From NCBI GenBank assembly GCA_014189435.1, contig CP050293.1:501001-565000 (forward strand): DNA of 64,000 nucleotides. The letters are read 5' to 3'. A program made the translations under genes and the position numbers. The notes under the pieces were generated by a model that saw nothing but the letters and a program-made list of their open reading frames with translations, made no database searches and had not been told where the DNA came from. Positions within the stretch are counted from its first letter, which is position 1. Each line of letters begins with the position of its first letter. The DNA comes from Mesorhizobium loti. Lineage in GTDB: Bacteria; Pseudomonadota; Alphaproteobacteria; Rhizobiales; Rhizobiaceae. Shown here piece by piece: positions 56,448-64,000 of the stretch.

Positions 56448-57251
56448 TCAGCTGGCCGCGGCGGCGAATTTCTGGCGATACGGCCTGGCGCGGCGGTTGG
56501 TGTTGCGGCGAATGATCTCGGCAATGAGGTCGGGTGCTTCCTCGGCCAGCATATGGCCGGCCTCCAGCACATGGTGCACATGAAAATGTGCCGGCAGATC
56601 ATCGGCCTGAGCAAAGGGCAGCACCGCGTCGTCGGTTCCCCACACCACCATGACCGGCATGTTCAGCCCGTCGAGAAGATCATGCGGGATGACGCCTTGC
56701 CGATCGGCCATGGTCATGGCGGCTGCGATCTCGACGAGTTTTTCGAGCTGGCCGGGTCGCCTGCGCATTTCCCAGAGAACGTCCACGGTGCGATCGAAGG
56801 GCCGGATTCCCGGCCCCGACATGGCGGCGAGGCAGGCTCGGATCTCGGACCGATCGGCTGCGTCGGCATAGCGACGCAACAGTGGTCCGTTGATCTCGGG
56901 GCCTAGGCCGCCCGGCGCCAAAAGCGTCAGCGAGGCTATTTTTTCGGGCGCGGCCAGCGCCATCAGCGCCGCCACCGCACCGCCCATCGAGTGGCCCACC
57001 AGATGAACGCGCTTCAGGCGCCGCTCCGAGAGGTCAGCGAGCACGGCCCTTGCCGCCACCTTGGCTGGACCGGCGGCGGGAAAATCGAGCGACATCCCAT
57101 GCCCCGGCAGATCATAGGCCAGCGTGTGCGTGGAAGGCGCCAGGGCGGAAATCACCTCGCGCCAGATATCGTGGCAGCCGCCGAAACCATGCAGCAGGAC
57201 AATGGCCTTCGAGCCAACACCCTGTTCGGCGGCAAAAAGCGATGCGGTCAT
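56448..57251 (-). CDS. Alpha/beta hydrolase
   Basis: 267 residues from the ATG at 57251; a TTG at 57293 is an alternative. VLLHGFGGCHDIW oxyanion loop, nucleophile Ser in GHSMGGA, Asp in VWGTDDAVLP and His in EAGHMLAEEAPD give a full catalytic triad. The arrangement resembles epoxide hydrolase and acyl esterases such as the dihydrolipoamide-acetyltransferase-like hydrolases. Substrate unknown. Confidence 0.88.
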   Translation of the reverse strand: MTASLFAAEQGVGSKAIVLLHGFGGCHDIWREVISALAPSTHTLAYDLPGHGMSLDFPAAGPAKVAARAVLADLSERRLKRVHLVGHSMGGAVAALMALAAPEKIASLTLLAPGGLGPEINGPLLRRYADAADRSEIRACLAAMSGPGIRPFDRTVDVLWEMRRRPGQLEKLVEIAAAMTMADRQGVIPHDLLDGLNMPVMVVWGTDDAVLPFAQADDLPAHFHVHHVLEAGHMLAEEAPDLIAEIIRRNTNRRARPYRQKFAAAAS

Positions 57252-57450
57252 GAAAGCTGAGTTTTTTGCTATTGTGGGAATGCGGAACACCAATTGTGGC
57301 TGGATTGCGCCTAGTCCATGGCAATGGCCAGTAAAATTTTCGCGATTTGTACGGTTGTGGACAATACTCGGCGCTTGGCCAGCATCATGCGATGGAGCGC
57401 AGGAAATCCATCGGAACGCCGCGCGCTCAATCCGCGGAGGTTGATTGGTG

Positions 57451-59214
57451 TCAGCTCGGGTTGCCGAGCCCGGCAGCGCGCAGCGCCTGGACCAGCCGCT
57501 CGGTCAGGTCGGCCGGATATTTCCGCTCGACGAAGGTCGCGCGCGGATCGGCGGCAAATTTGGGGAATTCGGTGGTCAGTTGGTTCAGCAGAGTGCTCAC
57601 CAGATGGTCCTGTCCGGCAGCCTTGGCGCCGATCAGCCGCGCCGCCAGATAGTGCGATTTCGTTGCCGTCGTCCTCAGTGCCGTGCTGGCCGCGATGGCC
57701 TTGTTCATGTCGCCCCGCATGAACTCGCCGACGAACAGTCCGTAATCCCACCATGTCGAGTGGCCGCTGAAGGTCTCCACGGCATGGGCAAGGATCGGCG
57801 TTCCCTCCGCGTAGCGGCCGGCGAAGATCAGCCCATAGCCGTAGGTGGCAGCCATGCCGAGATCGTAGGGATTGAGTTCGTAGGCCTTGCGCATCCAGCG
57901 GATCGCTTCGTCGGTGTTGCCGAGGCGCGAACTGACATAGCCGTAGGAGCGATGCGCGTAAGGGCTGGTCGGCCCCATCTGCACGCCGCGATGGGCAAAC
58001 TCCATTGCCTTTTCAACCGTCGCATTGGGCGGATAGGCGTAATGATCGGAGACCGCCTCGAGATGCAGGGAGGCAAGTTCCGAATAAACGAGCGAGGATT
58101 TCGCTCCGCCATTGGCCAGTTTCTCGAGGCAGCGATAGGCAGCCTCATGGGTCCTGGCGTTCTGGTCGAGATAATATTTATCGTTGAGCAGCAGGCATTG
58201 CGTCAGACCGTTCGGCGCGCCGGTCTGCTCGATATAGTTGTAGATCGTGCCCGAGGCGGGAAGCGCCGAACTCAGCATATCGGCGATACGGTCTTCGACC
58301 GCGGCAGGTGCACTGTCGGCAGGGGTGAGATTGCGTGAAAGAAGCACCCGTCCGGACGCCATGCTTTGCAGTTCTATGGTGATGTCGCCCGCGTTTGGTC
58401 CGGGCAGGATGTCGAATATGAAGCTCGTGGCATCGTCGGCCGGATCGGTGGCGGTGTCGCGGCCGATGAAGTCGATCGTATCGAAGCCGCTCAGGCCGGC
58501 ACGCAGCGACGCGGCGACACGGCTGGCGTCAGTGCCTTCCGCCTTGACGTCGATATGGACGAGCGGCAGGACGTCAGCCATTGCCGATGGCACGATGCTG
58601 CCGGTTGCGCCGGCGGTCTGGAGCGTTGCCGACATGTCTCCGCCCGCCAGCAAGGCAGCGCTGCCCTGACGAAGGATCAATACGCCCAGCATGGCGATGA
58701 CCAGGGCGATCGCCACCCAGAAGAAGCGGAGATGACGCGCCACCGAAGGGGCAGGCGAAGACGATACCGAAGCCAGCGATACCGCGTGCAGCATGCCCGT
58801 GCTGGCGTCGTTGGGAGGATCGGCGGATACAGCGCCGTCGAGTTTGAGCTCGGCAACATCCGGCAGCCGGATCGCGTTCAGTTCATAGGCAGGAACATAG
58901 CCGCCGCGCGGAATGGCGATGCGGACGGGTTCGGCAATGCCCTCATTGGCAAAATAGTGCTGCAGAAGCTCGCGCAGCCTGCCTGCCTGCACACGCACCA
59001 CGGCATCGGTCGACGGATCGAAATCGCCGTCCTTGCCGAAAACATCCATGGCAATGGAGAAGCCCTTGAGCCTGTCGCCTTCGCCGGCCTGTTCACGCTC
59101 GACAAGATAACGCAGCAGCTTGCGCGCACGCTCGGACCGGCCGAACGTTTGGCTGGCAAGCAGTCGCTCCAGTGTCTCGCGCACTGCGGGGGCGGCAGGC
59201 GTGGCATGCTGCAA
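57451..59214 (-). CDS. Membrane-anchored regulator-like protein with TPR-type C-terminus
   Basis: 587 residues. Residues 1-105 are the DNA-binding-like domain shared by a family of adenylate-cyclase/TPR proteins (FGRSERARKLLRYLVE, LKGFSIAMDVFG, DFDPSTDAVVRVQAGRLR, IPRGGYVP). A single membrane span follows (about 165-183, FFWVAIALVIAMLGVLIL). The periplasmic or extracytoplasmic half has the TolB-like segment and helical TPR repeats (about 390-520, e.g. SPYAHRSYGYVSSRLGNTDEAIRWMRKAYELNP). CadC-like one-component sensing is plausible by architecture. No partner gene nearby. Confidence 0.8.
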   Translation of the reverse strand: MQHATPAAPAVRETLERLLASQTFGRSERARKLLRYLVEREQAGEGDRLKGFSIAMDVFGKDGDFDPSTDAVVRVQAGRLRELLQHYFANEGIAEPVRIAIPRGGYVPAYELNAIRLPDVAELKLDGAVSADPPNDASTGMLHAVSLASVSSSPAPSVARHLRFFWVAIALVIAMLGVLILRQGSAALLAGGDMSATLQTAGATGSIVPSAMADVLPLVHIDVKAEGTDASRVAASLRAGLSGFDTIDFIGRDTATDPADDATSFIFDILPGPNAGDITIELQSMASGRVLLSRNLTPADSAPAAVEDRIADMLSSALPASGTIYNYIEQTGAPNGLTQCLLLNDKYYLDQNARTHEAAYRCLEKLANGGAKSSLVYSELASLHLEAVSDHYAYPPNATVEKAMEFAHRGVQMGPTSPYAHRSYGYVSSRLGNTDEAIRWMRKAYELNPYDLGMAATYGYGLIFAGRYAEGTPILAHAVETFSGHSTWWDYGLFVGEFMRGDMNKAIAASTALRTTATKSHYLAARLIGAKAAGQDHLVSTLLNQLTTEFPKFAADPRATFVERKYPADLTERLVQALRAAGLGNPS

Positions 59215-59398
59215 GTGTCGATCCTCTCGAAGTCGGCACAGGTTAAGGCGCGATCATATAGGTCCCGCACCACCACACAAGTATACACCCCATTATGCGA
59301 TCGCGTACCCCACCGGATAATTCGACGGTGGTTAATGGCCGAAAGATCGGAACCGATCACCAGAGTGGGACGGTCCCGATACTTGTTCTGGCCGTGCG

Positions 59399-61138
59399 TC
59401 AGCCGGCTTTCTTGCCGACGATACGGTTGGCGGCGGACATCACCGCTTCCAGCGAGGCGGCGACGATGTTGGTGTTGATGCCGGCGCCGAACAGCTTGCC
59501 ACCAGGATATTCCATCTCGACATAGGAGATGGCCGACGCGTTCGAGCCGCGCTGCAACGAGTGCTCGGAATAGTCGAGCACCGACATCTCGACACCGAGA
59601 TGACGCGACAGCGCATCGACGAAGCCGTCGATCGGACCGGTGCCTGTGCCCGTAATCGTCACTTCCTTACCCTGGTCGAGGATGACCGCCTCGACCACGC
59701 GCCGGCCCTTGATTTCGGTGCTGGGATAGGTGTGGTGATCGAGGAATTTCAGCCGCGCGGCAGGCTGATCGACATAGGTCTCGAGAAAGCGCTCGTAGAT
59801 GCGCCTTGCCGGCACTTCCTTGCCCTCGGCATCGGTGATCGCCTGGATTTCCTGGCTGAATTCGATCTGCAGATTGCGCGGCAGATTGAGGCCGTAATCG
59901 GCCTGCAGCACATAGGCGATGCCGCCCTTGCCGGACTGTGAGTTGATGCGGATGATGGCTTCGTAGCTGCGTCCGACATCGGCCGGATCGATCGGCAGAT
60001 AGGGCACCTCCCATACGCTCGTGTTGGCCTTCTTCAGCGCCTTCATGCCTTTGTTGATGGCATCCTGGTGCGAGCCGGAAAAGGCGGTGTAGACGAGTTC
60101 ACCGACATAGGGGTGGCGTTCGGGGATCTTCAACTGGTTCGAATATTCGTAGACGTCCTTCATCCGGTTGATATCGGAGCAGTCGATCAAGGGATCGACA
60201 CCTTGCGTGTACATGTTGAGCGCCAGCGTGACGATGTCGACATTGCCGGTGCGCTCGCCATTGCCGAACAGCGTGCCTTCGACGCGATCGGCGCCGGCCA
60301 TCAGGCCGAGTTCGGTGGTGGCGATGCCGGTGCCGCGGTCATTGTGCGGATGCAGCGAGACCAGCAGGTTCTCCCTCTTCTCGAGGTTGCGGCACATCCA
60401 TTCGATGCGGTCGGCATAGATGTTGGGCGTCGACATCTCGACCGTCGACGGCAGGTTGATGATCAGCTTGTTGTCCGCCGTCGGCCTGACGATCTCGGTG
60501 ACGGCGTTGCAGATCTCCAGCGCCACTTCGAGCTCGGTGCCGGTAAAGCTCTCCGGCGAATATTCGAAGCGAAAGCCGCCGCCGGCCTTGGCCGCCATGT
60601 CGGTGATCATCTTGGCCGCGTCGGTGGCGATGCGCTTGATGCCGCCGACGTCCTTTTCGAAGACGACGCGGCGCTGCAATTCGCTGGTCGAATTGTAGAA
60701 ATGGACGATCGGGTTGGTGGCGCCCTTGAGCGCCTCGAAGGTGCGGGTGATCAGTTCGGGCCGACACTGCACCAGCACCTGGAGCGAGACATCGGCGGGT
60801 ACGTTGCCCTCCTCGATGCACCAGCGGGCAAAGTCGAAATCGGTCTGCGAGGCCGACGGGAAGCCGATCTCGATCTCCTTGAAGCCCATATCGAGCAGCA
60901 GGCCGAACATGCGCGCCTTGCGCTCGTGGCCCATCGGATCGATCAGCGCCTGGTTGCCGTCGCGCAGGTCGACCGAGCACCAGATCGGCGCCCTGTCGAT
61001 GACCTTCGAGGGCCAGGTGCGGTCGGTGAGGCCAACGGTGGGATAGGGCTGATATTTGCGGGCTGCGTCGGGCATCCCTCTTGCTGCATCCTTGCCGGCT
61101 ACGGCGGCATCGGAGCGGATCTCTTCTCGTGCGTTCAT
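59399..61138 (-). CDS. leuA: 2-isopropylmalate synthase (long-form LeuA)
   Basis: 579 residues; the long form (LeuA2 type) with HMGL catalytic domain and C-terminal allosteric domain. DLRDGNQALIDPM is the metal site and HPHNDRGTG the second; the leucine-binding regulatory domain occupies about 430-579. Condenses acetyl-CoA and 2-oxoisovalerate, the first committed step of leucine synthesis. GGGAGAAACGACG precedes the ATG. A leucine-rich leader peptide upstream suggests attenuation. Not linked to other leu genes here. Confidence 0.95.
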   Translation of the reverse strand: MNAREEIRSDAAVAGKDAARGMPDAARKYQPYPTVGLTDRTWPSKVIDRAPIWCSVDLRDGNQALIDPMGHERKARMFGLLLDMGFKEIEIGFPSASQTDFDFARWCIEEGNVPADVSLQVLVQCRPELITRTFEALKGATNPIVHFYNSTSELQRRVVFEKDVGGIKRIATDAAKMITDMAAKAGGGFRFEYSPESFTGTELEVALEICNAVTEIVRPTADNKLIINLPSTVEMSTPNIYADRIEWMCRNLEKRENLLVSLHPHNDRGTGIATTELGLMAGADRVEGTLFGNGERTGNVDIVTLALNMYTQGVDPLIDCSDINRMKDVYEYSNQLKIPERHPYVGELVYTAFSGSHQDAINKGMKALKKANTSVWEVPYLPIDPADVGRSYEAIIRINSQSGKGGIAYVLQADYGLNLPRNLQIEFSQEIQAITDAEGKEVPARRIYERFLETYVDQPAARLKFLDHHTYPSTEIKGRRVVEAVILDQGKEVTITGTGTGPIDGFVDALSRHLGVEMSVLDYSEHSLQRGSNASAISYVEMEYPGGKLFGAGINTNIVAASLEAVMSAANRIVGKKAG

Positions 61139-61163
61139 CGTCGTTTCTCCCGGCGGCTCATGG

Positions 61164-61181
61164 ATCCACCTTCAGGTGGAT
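61164..61181 (-). other. Small hairpin in the leuA leader
   Basis: ATCCACCT, two bases, AGGTGGAT, immediately before the leuA ribosome site. No T tract, so not a plain terminator; it may affect translation. Confidence 0.4.
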
Positions 61182-61275
61182 GATGGCGAGCGGCGCCTTT
61201 ACCAGAATTTCGTTCGCTTGATGTGATTGCCAAGGAGCATGCGCTTGCGCGGCGGTTCGACCGCCGGGCGCTCCT

Positions 61276-61392
61276 TCAGCGAACCCGGCGATCGCCGATA
61301 AGGCCGAGAAGAAGCAGGGTGGAAGCCAGCGCGCGCACGGTCTCGCCGGAAAAACCGGTCGGACGGGAAGCGTTGGTGGCGCGCGTGTTCAT
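61276..61392 (-). CDS. leuL: Leucine leader peptide (attenuator)
   Basis: 38 codons, ATG at 61392, TGA at 61278-61276, about 140 bp upstream of leuA on the same strand. Residues 26-31 are LLLLGL, with five Leu codons (CTG, CTT, CTT, CTC, CTT) in six residues; the first 20 residues have none. After the stop the RNA can fold into CGGCGGT/ACCGCCG (61250-61266) inside a longer AGGAGC/GCTCCT stem. Ribosome stalling at the Leu run under leucine shortage is the expected switch; leader peptides before leuA are known from Sinorhizobium. I see no clear U tract, so the mechanism is not settled. Confidence 0.65.
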   Translation of the reverse strand: MNTRATNASRPTGFSGETVRALASTLLLLGLIGDRRVR

Positions 61393-61560
61393 GGCGGTTC
61401 TCATACAGGAGCGGCTTGTGAGAGGCAAGTGGGGCCACAGGGCGAGCCGTGATCTGTCGGATATTATCCGAACGTGGGTGCTCTTCCCCAGGCGCTGCAA
61501 ATGCGCCAGACTTGGGCATCGACGGGGTTGCGATGTCCCGTCGCCGGGAGGGGGTCGTCC

Positions 61561-62727
61561 ATGAATTTCGTGTTCTTCTCGCCGCATTTTCCCGCCAATG
61601 GCGCGGATTTCTGCGACCGTTTGAAGAAGGCCGGGGCCAGGGTGCTGGGTATCGGCGACGCACCCTATGAGGCGCTCGACGCCAAGCTGAAAGCAGCCCT
61701 TTCGGAATATTATCGCGTCGCCGACATGGAGGACTACGATCCGGTGTTCCGGGCGATGGGGCATTTCATCCACAAATGGGGCCGCATCGACCGCTTTGAA
61801 TCGCTCAACGAGCACTGGCTGGAGCTGGAAGCCAACATCCGCACCGACTTCAACATCTATGGCACCAAGCTCGATTTCGTGAAGAATCTGAAGCGCAAGA
61901 GCCGCATGCGCGCCTTCTTCCGCAAGAGCGGCGTCGACACCATCGCACAGCGCAAATGCTCCGACCGCGCCGGGGCCATGACCTTCATCCGCCGCGTCGG
62001 CTATCCCGTCGTGGTCAAGCCCGACAGCGGTTCGGGCGCCTCGAATACTTTCAAGATCTCCAACGCCACAGAGCTAGACCAGTTCTTTCGGGACAAGCCC
62101 GAGGACGTGACCTTCGTCATGGAGCAGTTCATCGAGGGGCTGGTGGTGACCTTCGACGGGCTAGTCAACCGCGATGGCGAGGTGGTGCTGGCGGCCAGCC
62201 ATCGCTACGACCAGAGCGTCATGGAGGTGGTCAACAAGGACCGCCACATGAGCTACATCTGCTTTCCCAGGATCAACCCGGCGGTCGAGGAGGCCGGCCG
62301 CAAGATCCTCAAGGCGTTCGACGTGCGCGAGCGCTTCTTCCACATCGAGCTGTTCGAGACCAAGGACGATCGGGTCATCGCGCTGGAGGTCAACATGCGG
62401 CCGCCCGGTGCCTGGATGACCGATGCCATCAACTACACCTTCGACATCGACGTCTACGCGGCATGGGCCGACATGGTGGTGAAAGATGCCGCCGGCGGGC
62501 CTTACGAGGGCAAGTATTTCACCGCCTATGCCAGCCGCAAGCGGCACTTGCGGTATTTGCATGGCCATGAGGACGTGCTAGCCGCGCATCGCGACAAGAT
62601 TGTCCACCATCAGGCCATCGAAGAGGTTTTCAGCCGCGCCATGGGAAATTACGCCTATCAGATGCGCTCGAAGGACGAGGCGGCGCTGCGCGAGGCGGTC
62701 GCCTATATCCACGCGGAAAAGGCGTGA
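61561..62727 (+). CDS. ATP-grasp-domain protein
   Basis: 388 residues from the ATG at 61561 (GGGAGGGGG just upstream). ATP-grasp core: VVVKPDSGSGASNTFKI (phosphate loop), FVMEQFIEGLVVTFDG, and the metal site LEVNMRPPGAWM. The N-terminal part (NFVFFSPHFPANGADFCDRLK) resembles a biotin-carboxylase/D-ala-ligase pre-ATP-grasp lobe. Such enzymes ligate a carboxylate to an amine. Followed 4 bp later by the esterase gene, so the two form a pair whose product is unknown to me. Confidence 0.85.
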   Translation: MNFVFFSPHFPANGADFCDRLKKAGARVLGIGDAPYEALDAKLKAALSEYYRVADMEDYDPVFRAMGHFIHKWGRIDRFESLNEHWLELEANIRTDFNIYGTKLDFVKNLKRKSRMRAFFRKSGVDTIAQRKCSDRAGAMTFIRRVGYPVVVKPDSGSGASNTFKISNATELDQFFRDKPEDVTFVMEQFIEGLVVTFDGLVNRDGEVVLAASHRYDQSVMEVVNKDRHMSYICFPRINPAVEEAGRKILKAFDVRERFFHIELFETKDDRVIALEVNMRPPGAWMTDAINYTFDIDVYAAWADMVVKDAAGGPYEGKYFTAYASRKRHLRYLHGHEDVLAAHRDKIVHHQAIEEVFSRAMGNYAYQMRSKDEAALREAVAYIHAEKA

Positions 62728-62731
62728 GGCG

Positions 62732-63508
62732 ATGGACATTTCCTATCACAAGAATTTCTCGGGCAAGCTCGGCCGCGACATGGAATACAAGCGCTACGGC
62801 CATGCCGGCCGGCCGGTGGTGGTGTTCCCGACCTCGCAGGGGCGGTTCTACCAGTTCGAGGATTCCGGCGGGGTGGGCGCACTGGCCGAATTCATCGACA
62901 CCGGCCGCATCCAATTGTTCACGGTCGACGGCGTCGATTCGGAATCCTTCTTCGACAAGCATGCCGACGCTGCCCACCGCATCGCCCGCCACGAGGCCTA
63001 TTTCCGCTATGTGCGCGAGGAGGCGCTGCCGGAGTTCCTGTCCACGGCGGCGGCAGCCAATGGCGGGCGCCAGTTGAAGCCACTGTTCTCGGGCTGCTCG
63101 ATGGGCGGCTATCATTCCTCGAACTTCGTCTTCCGTTTTCCCGAACTCGCCAGCGGTGTCATCGCGCTGTCGGGCGTCTATTCGGCTCGCGACTTTTTCG
63201 GCAAGGCGCTTGAAGGCGACATTTTCTACAACTCGCCGCTCGACTATCTGCCGGGCATCGTCGATCCCAAACTGCTTGCCCGCCTCAAGGCGCTCAGGCT
63301 GATCTTCTGCTGCGGGCAGGGCGCCTGGGAAGAGCGGATGCTGGTCGAGACGCGCAGGCTGGAACAGATCCTGCGCGACAAATCGATTCCCGCCTGGGTC
63401 GACTATTGGGGCGGCGACGTCAGCCACGATTGGCCGTGGTGGCACAAGCAGCTGGGCTATTTCTTCGGCCGCTGGCTGGATGAGGATCTGATGCACAGGC
63501 TCGACTGA
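62732..63508 (+). CDS. Esterase-family (alpha/beta hydrolase) protein
   Basis: 258 residues from the ATG at 62732, overlapping nothing and 4 bp after the ATP-grasp gene. Putative esterase fold of the antigen-85/EstD type: RPVVVFPTSQGRFYQFED (oxyanion region), nucleophile Ser in FSGCSMGGYHS, His in GGDVSHDWPWW; Asp/Glu of the triad is likely in CGQGAWEERM. No signal peptide, so cytoplasmic. Coupled with ATP-grasp ligase, it may hydrolyse or transfer the ligated acyl group. Confidence 0.83.
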   Translation: MDISYHKNFSGKLGRDMEYKRYGHAGRPVVVFPTSQGRFYQFEDSGGVGALAEFIDTGRIQLFTVDGVDSESFFDKHADAAHRIARHEAYFRYVREEALPEFLSTAAAANGGRQLKPLFSGCSMGGYHSSNFVFRFPELASGVIALSGVYSARDFFGKALEGDIFYNSPLDYLPGIVDPKLLARLKALRLIFCCGQGAWEERMLVETRRLEQILRDKSIPAWVDYWGGDVSHDWPWWHKQLGYFFGRWLDEDLMHRLD

Positions 63509-63645
63509 GGTGCATTGATATTCAGGTGAGGCTGGCCTGCCAATGGCGGCTTCCCGCGCTTTAAGTACGCTCCGCTCCGGTTCTCGGTATCAACCATTTT
63601 CGACTCAGCCTGACCTGAATCTCAACGCACCTTGAGCACAGACGA

Positions 63646-63960
63646 ATGATCACACCCGACCCGATCCGCCACTTTGTCGAGGCCACCAATGCCAGCGACA
63701 CGGAAGCCTTTCTCGACACGTTTACCGCCGACGCATCCTTGACCGACTGGGGACGGTCCTTCCAGGGCCGCGAGCAGATCGCGCGCTGGAACCAGTCGGA
63801 CAATATCGGCGTGAAATCCCAGCTTCGCATCGTCCGTATCACGTCGGCGGAAGGCAGCTACCACGTCCGCATCGCCGTCACAGGCAACGGTTTCAACGGC
63901 GAGGGTGACATGAGCTTCACGCTGGACCGGAACCGCATAGCGAGCCTCGTCATCGCCTGA
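63646..63960 (+). CDS. SnoaL/NTF2-like domain protein
   Basis: 104 residues. Opens with DPIRHFVEATNASDTEAFLDTFTADASLTDWGRSFQGREQI, the helix-strand pattern of the NTF2/SnoaL fold with the aspartate-containing loop, and ends on the beta sheet. Such small domains act as isomerases, cyclases or ligand carriers; none can be named here. Last gene in the window; about 40 bp follow it. Confidence 0.8.
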   Translation: MITPDPIRHFVEATNASDTEAFLDTFTADASLTDWGRSFQGREQIARWNQSDNIGVKSQLRIVRITSAEGSYHVRIAVTGNGFNGEGDMSFTLDRNRIASLVIA

Positions 63961-64000
63961 CTATCCTTCCTGGCATGCCGGCAGAGCGATGGCCTCATGT

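Overview
The window reads as alphaproteobacterial, Rhizobiales chromosome, most likely Mesorhizobium. The reasons are a high-GC genome with many ATGA/TGATG overlaps, a vitamin B6 catabolic cluster whose products match the Mesorhizobium loti enzymes residue for residue at the known active-site positions, the sciP-fliJ-ctrA-chpT cell-cycle locus, a PrsD/PrsE-type exporter with an ExsH-like glycanase, a NolR-like ArsR regulator and a long-form leuA with a leucine leader peptide. The organism is inferred from gene content and remembered family sequences; nothing was searched.

Positions 1-17254 (nearly all + strand) form a vitamin B6 catabolic region. It holds the 3' end of a GMC flavoprotein dehydrogenase, a gentisate-dioxygenase-like bicupin, an LVIVD-repeat protein, a RidA protein, a GST, the FHMPC 5-dehydrogenase, a NitT/TauT-type ABC importer with a THI5-like binding protein, a BMP-family nucleoside-type ABC importer, then 4-pyridoxolactonase, pyridoxamine-pyruvate transaminase, pyridoxal 4-dehydrogenase and a TauE/SafE permease. 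The last three enzymes and the FHMPC dehydrogenase belong to the known pathway (pyridoxamine -> pyridoxal -> 4-pyridoxolactone -> 4-pyridoxate -> ... -> 3-hydroxy-2-methylpyridine-4,5-dicarboxylate). The bicupin/LVIVD/RidA/GST block has no described role in that pathway and is the most interesting metabolic lead.

Positions 17291-28936 are a secretion locus. A minus-strand operon encodes a giant adhesin-like protein with five nearly identical 504-bp repeats, followed by the type I exporter ATPase and its HlyD-type adaptor. Nearby are a LuxR-type response regulator, a secreted GH16 beta-glycanase with calcium-binding repeats, and a decayed fragment of a second exporter ATPase. Positions 28937-36766 hold a deaminase, an SDR/FabF pair and a TetR-controlled RND efflux pair.

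Positions 36895-38266 look like a 1.4-kb mini-island at a tRNA(CAU) 3' end. It is flanked by a perfect 17-bp repeat and carries one AT-richer gene with an RNxxxH (HEPN-like) motif and repeated GATACCGTAA boxes, but no integrase.

Positions 38567-46725 include mnmA and the cell-cycle locus: sciP, fliJ, ctrA, a receiver protein, chpT and an EipA-like DUF1134 protein. Positions 46726-64000 are mostly housekeeping or single genes: a coiled-coil membrane protein, a TrmH-type methyltransferase, an ArsR regulator, a HugZ-like protein, CaiB and SDR genes, GNAT, glutathionyl-hydroquinone reductase, Nudix, a phosphoesterase, an alpha/beta hydrolase, a membrane-anchored regulator, leuA with its leader peptide, an ATP-grasp/esterase pair and an NTF2-like protein.
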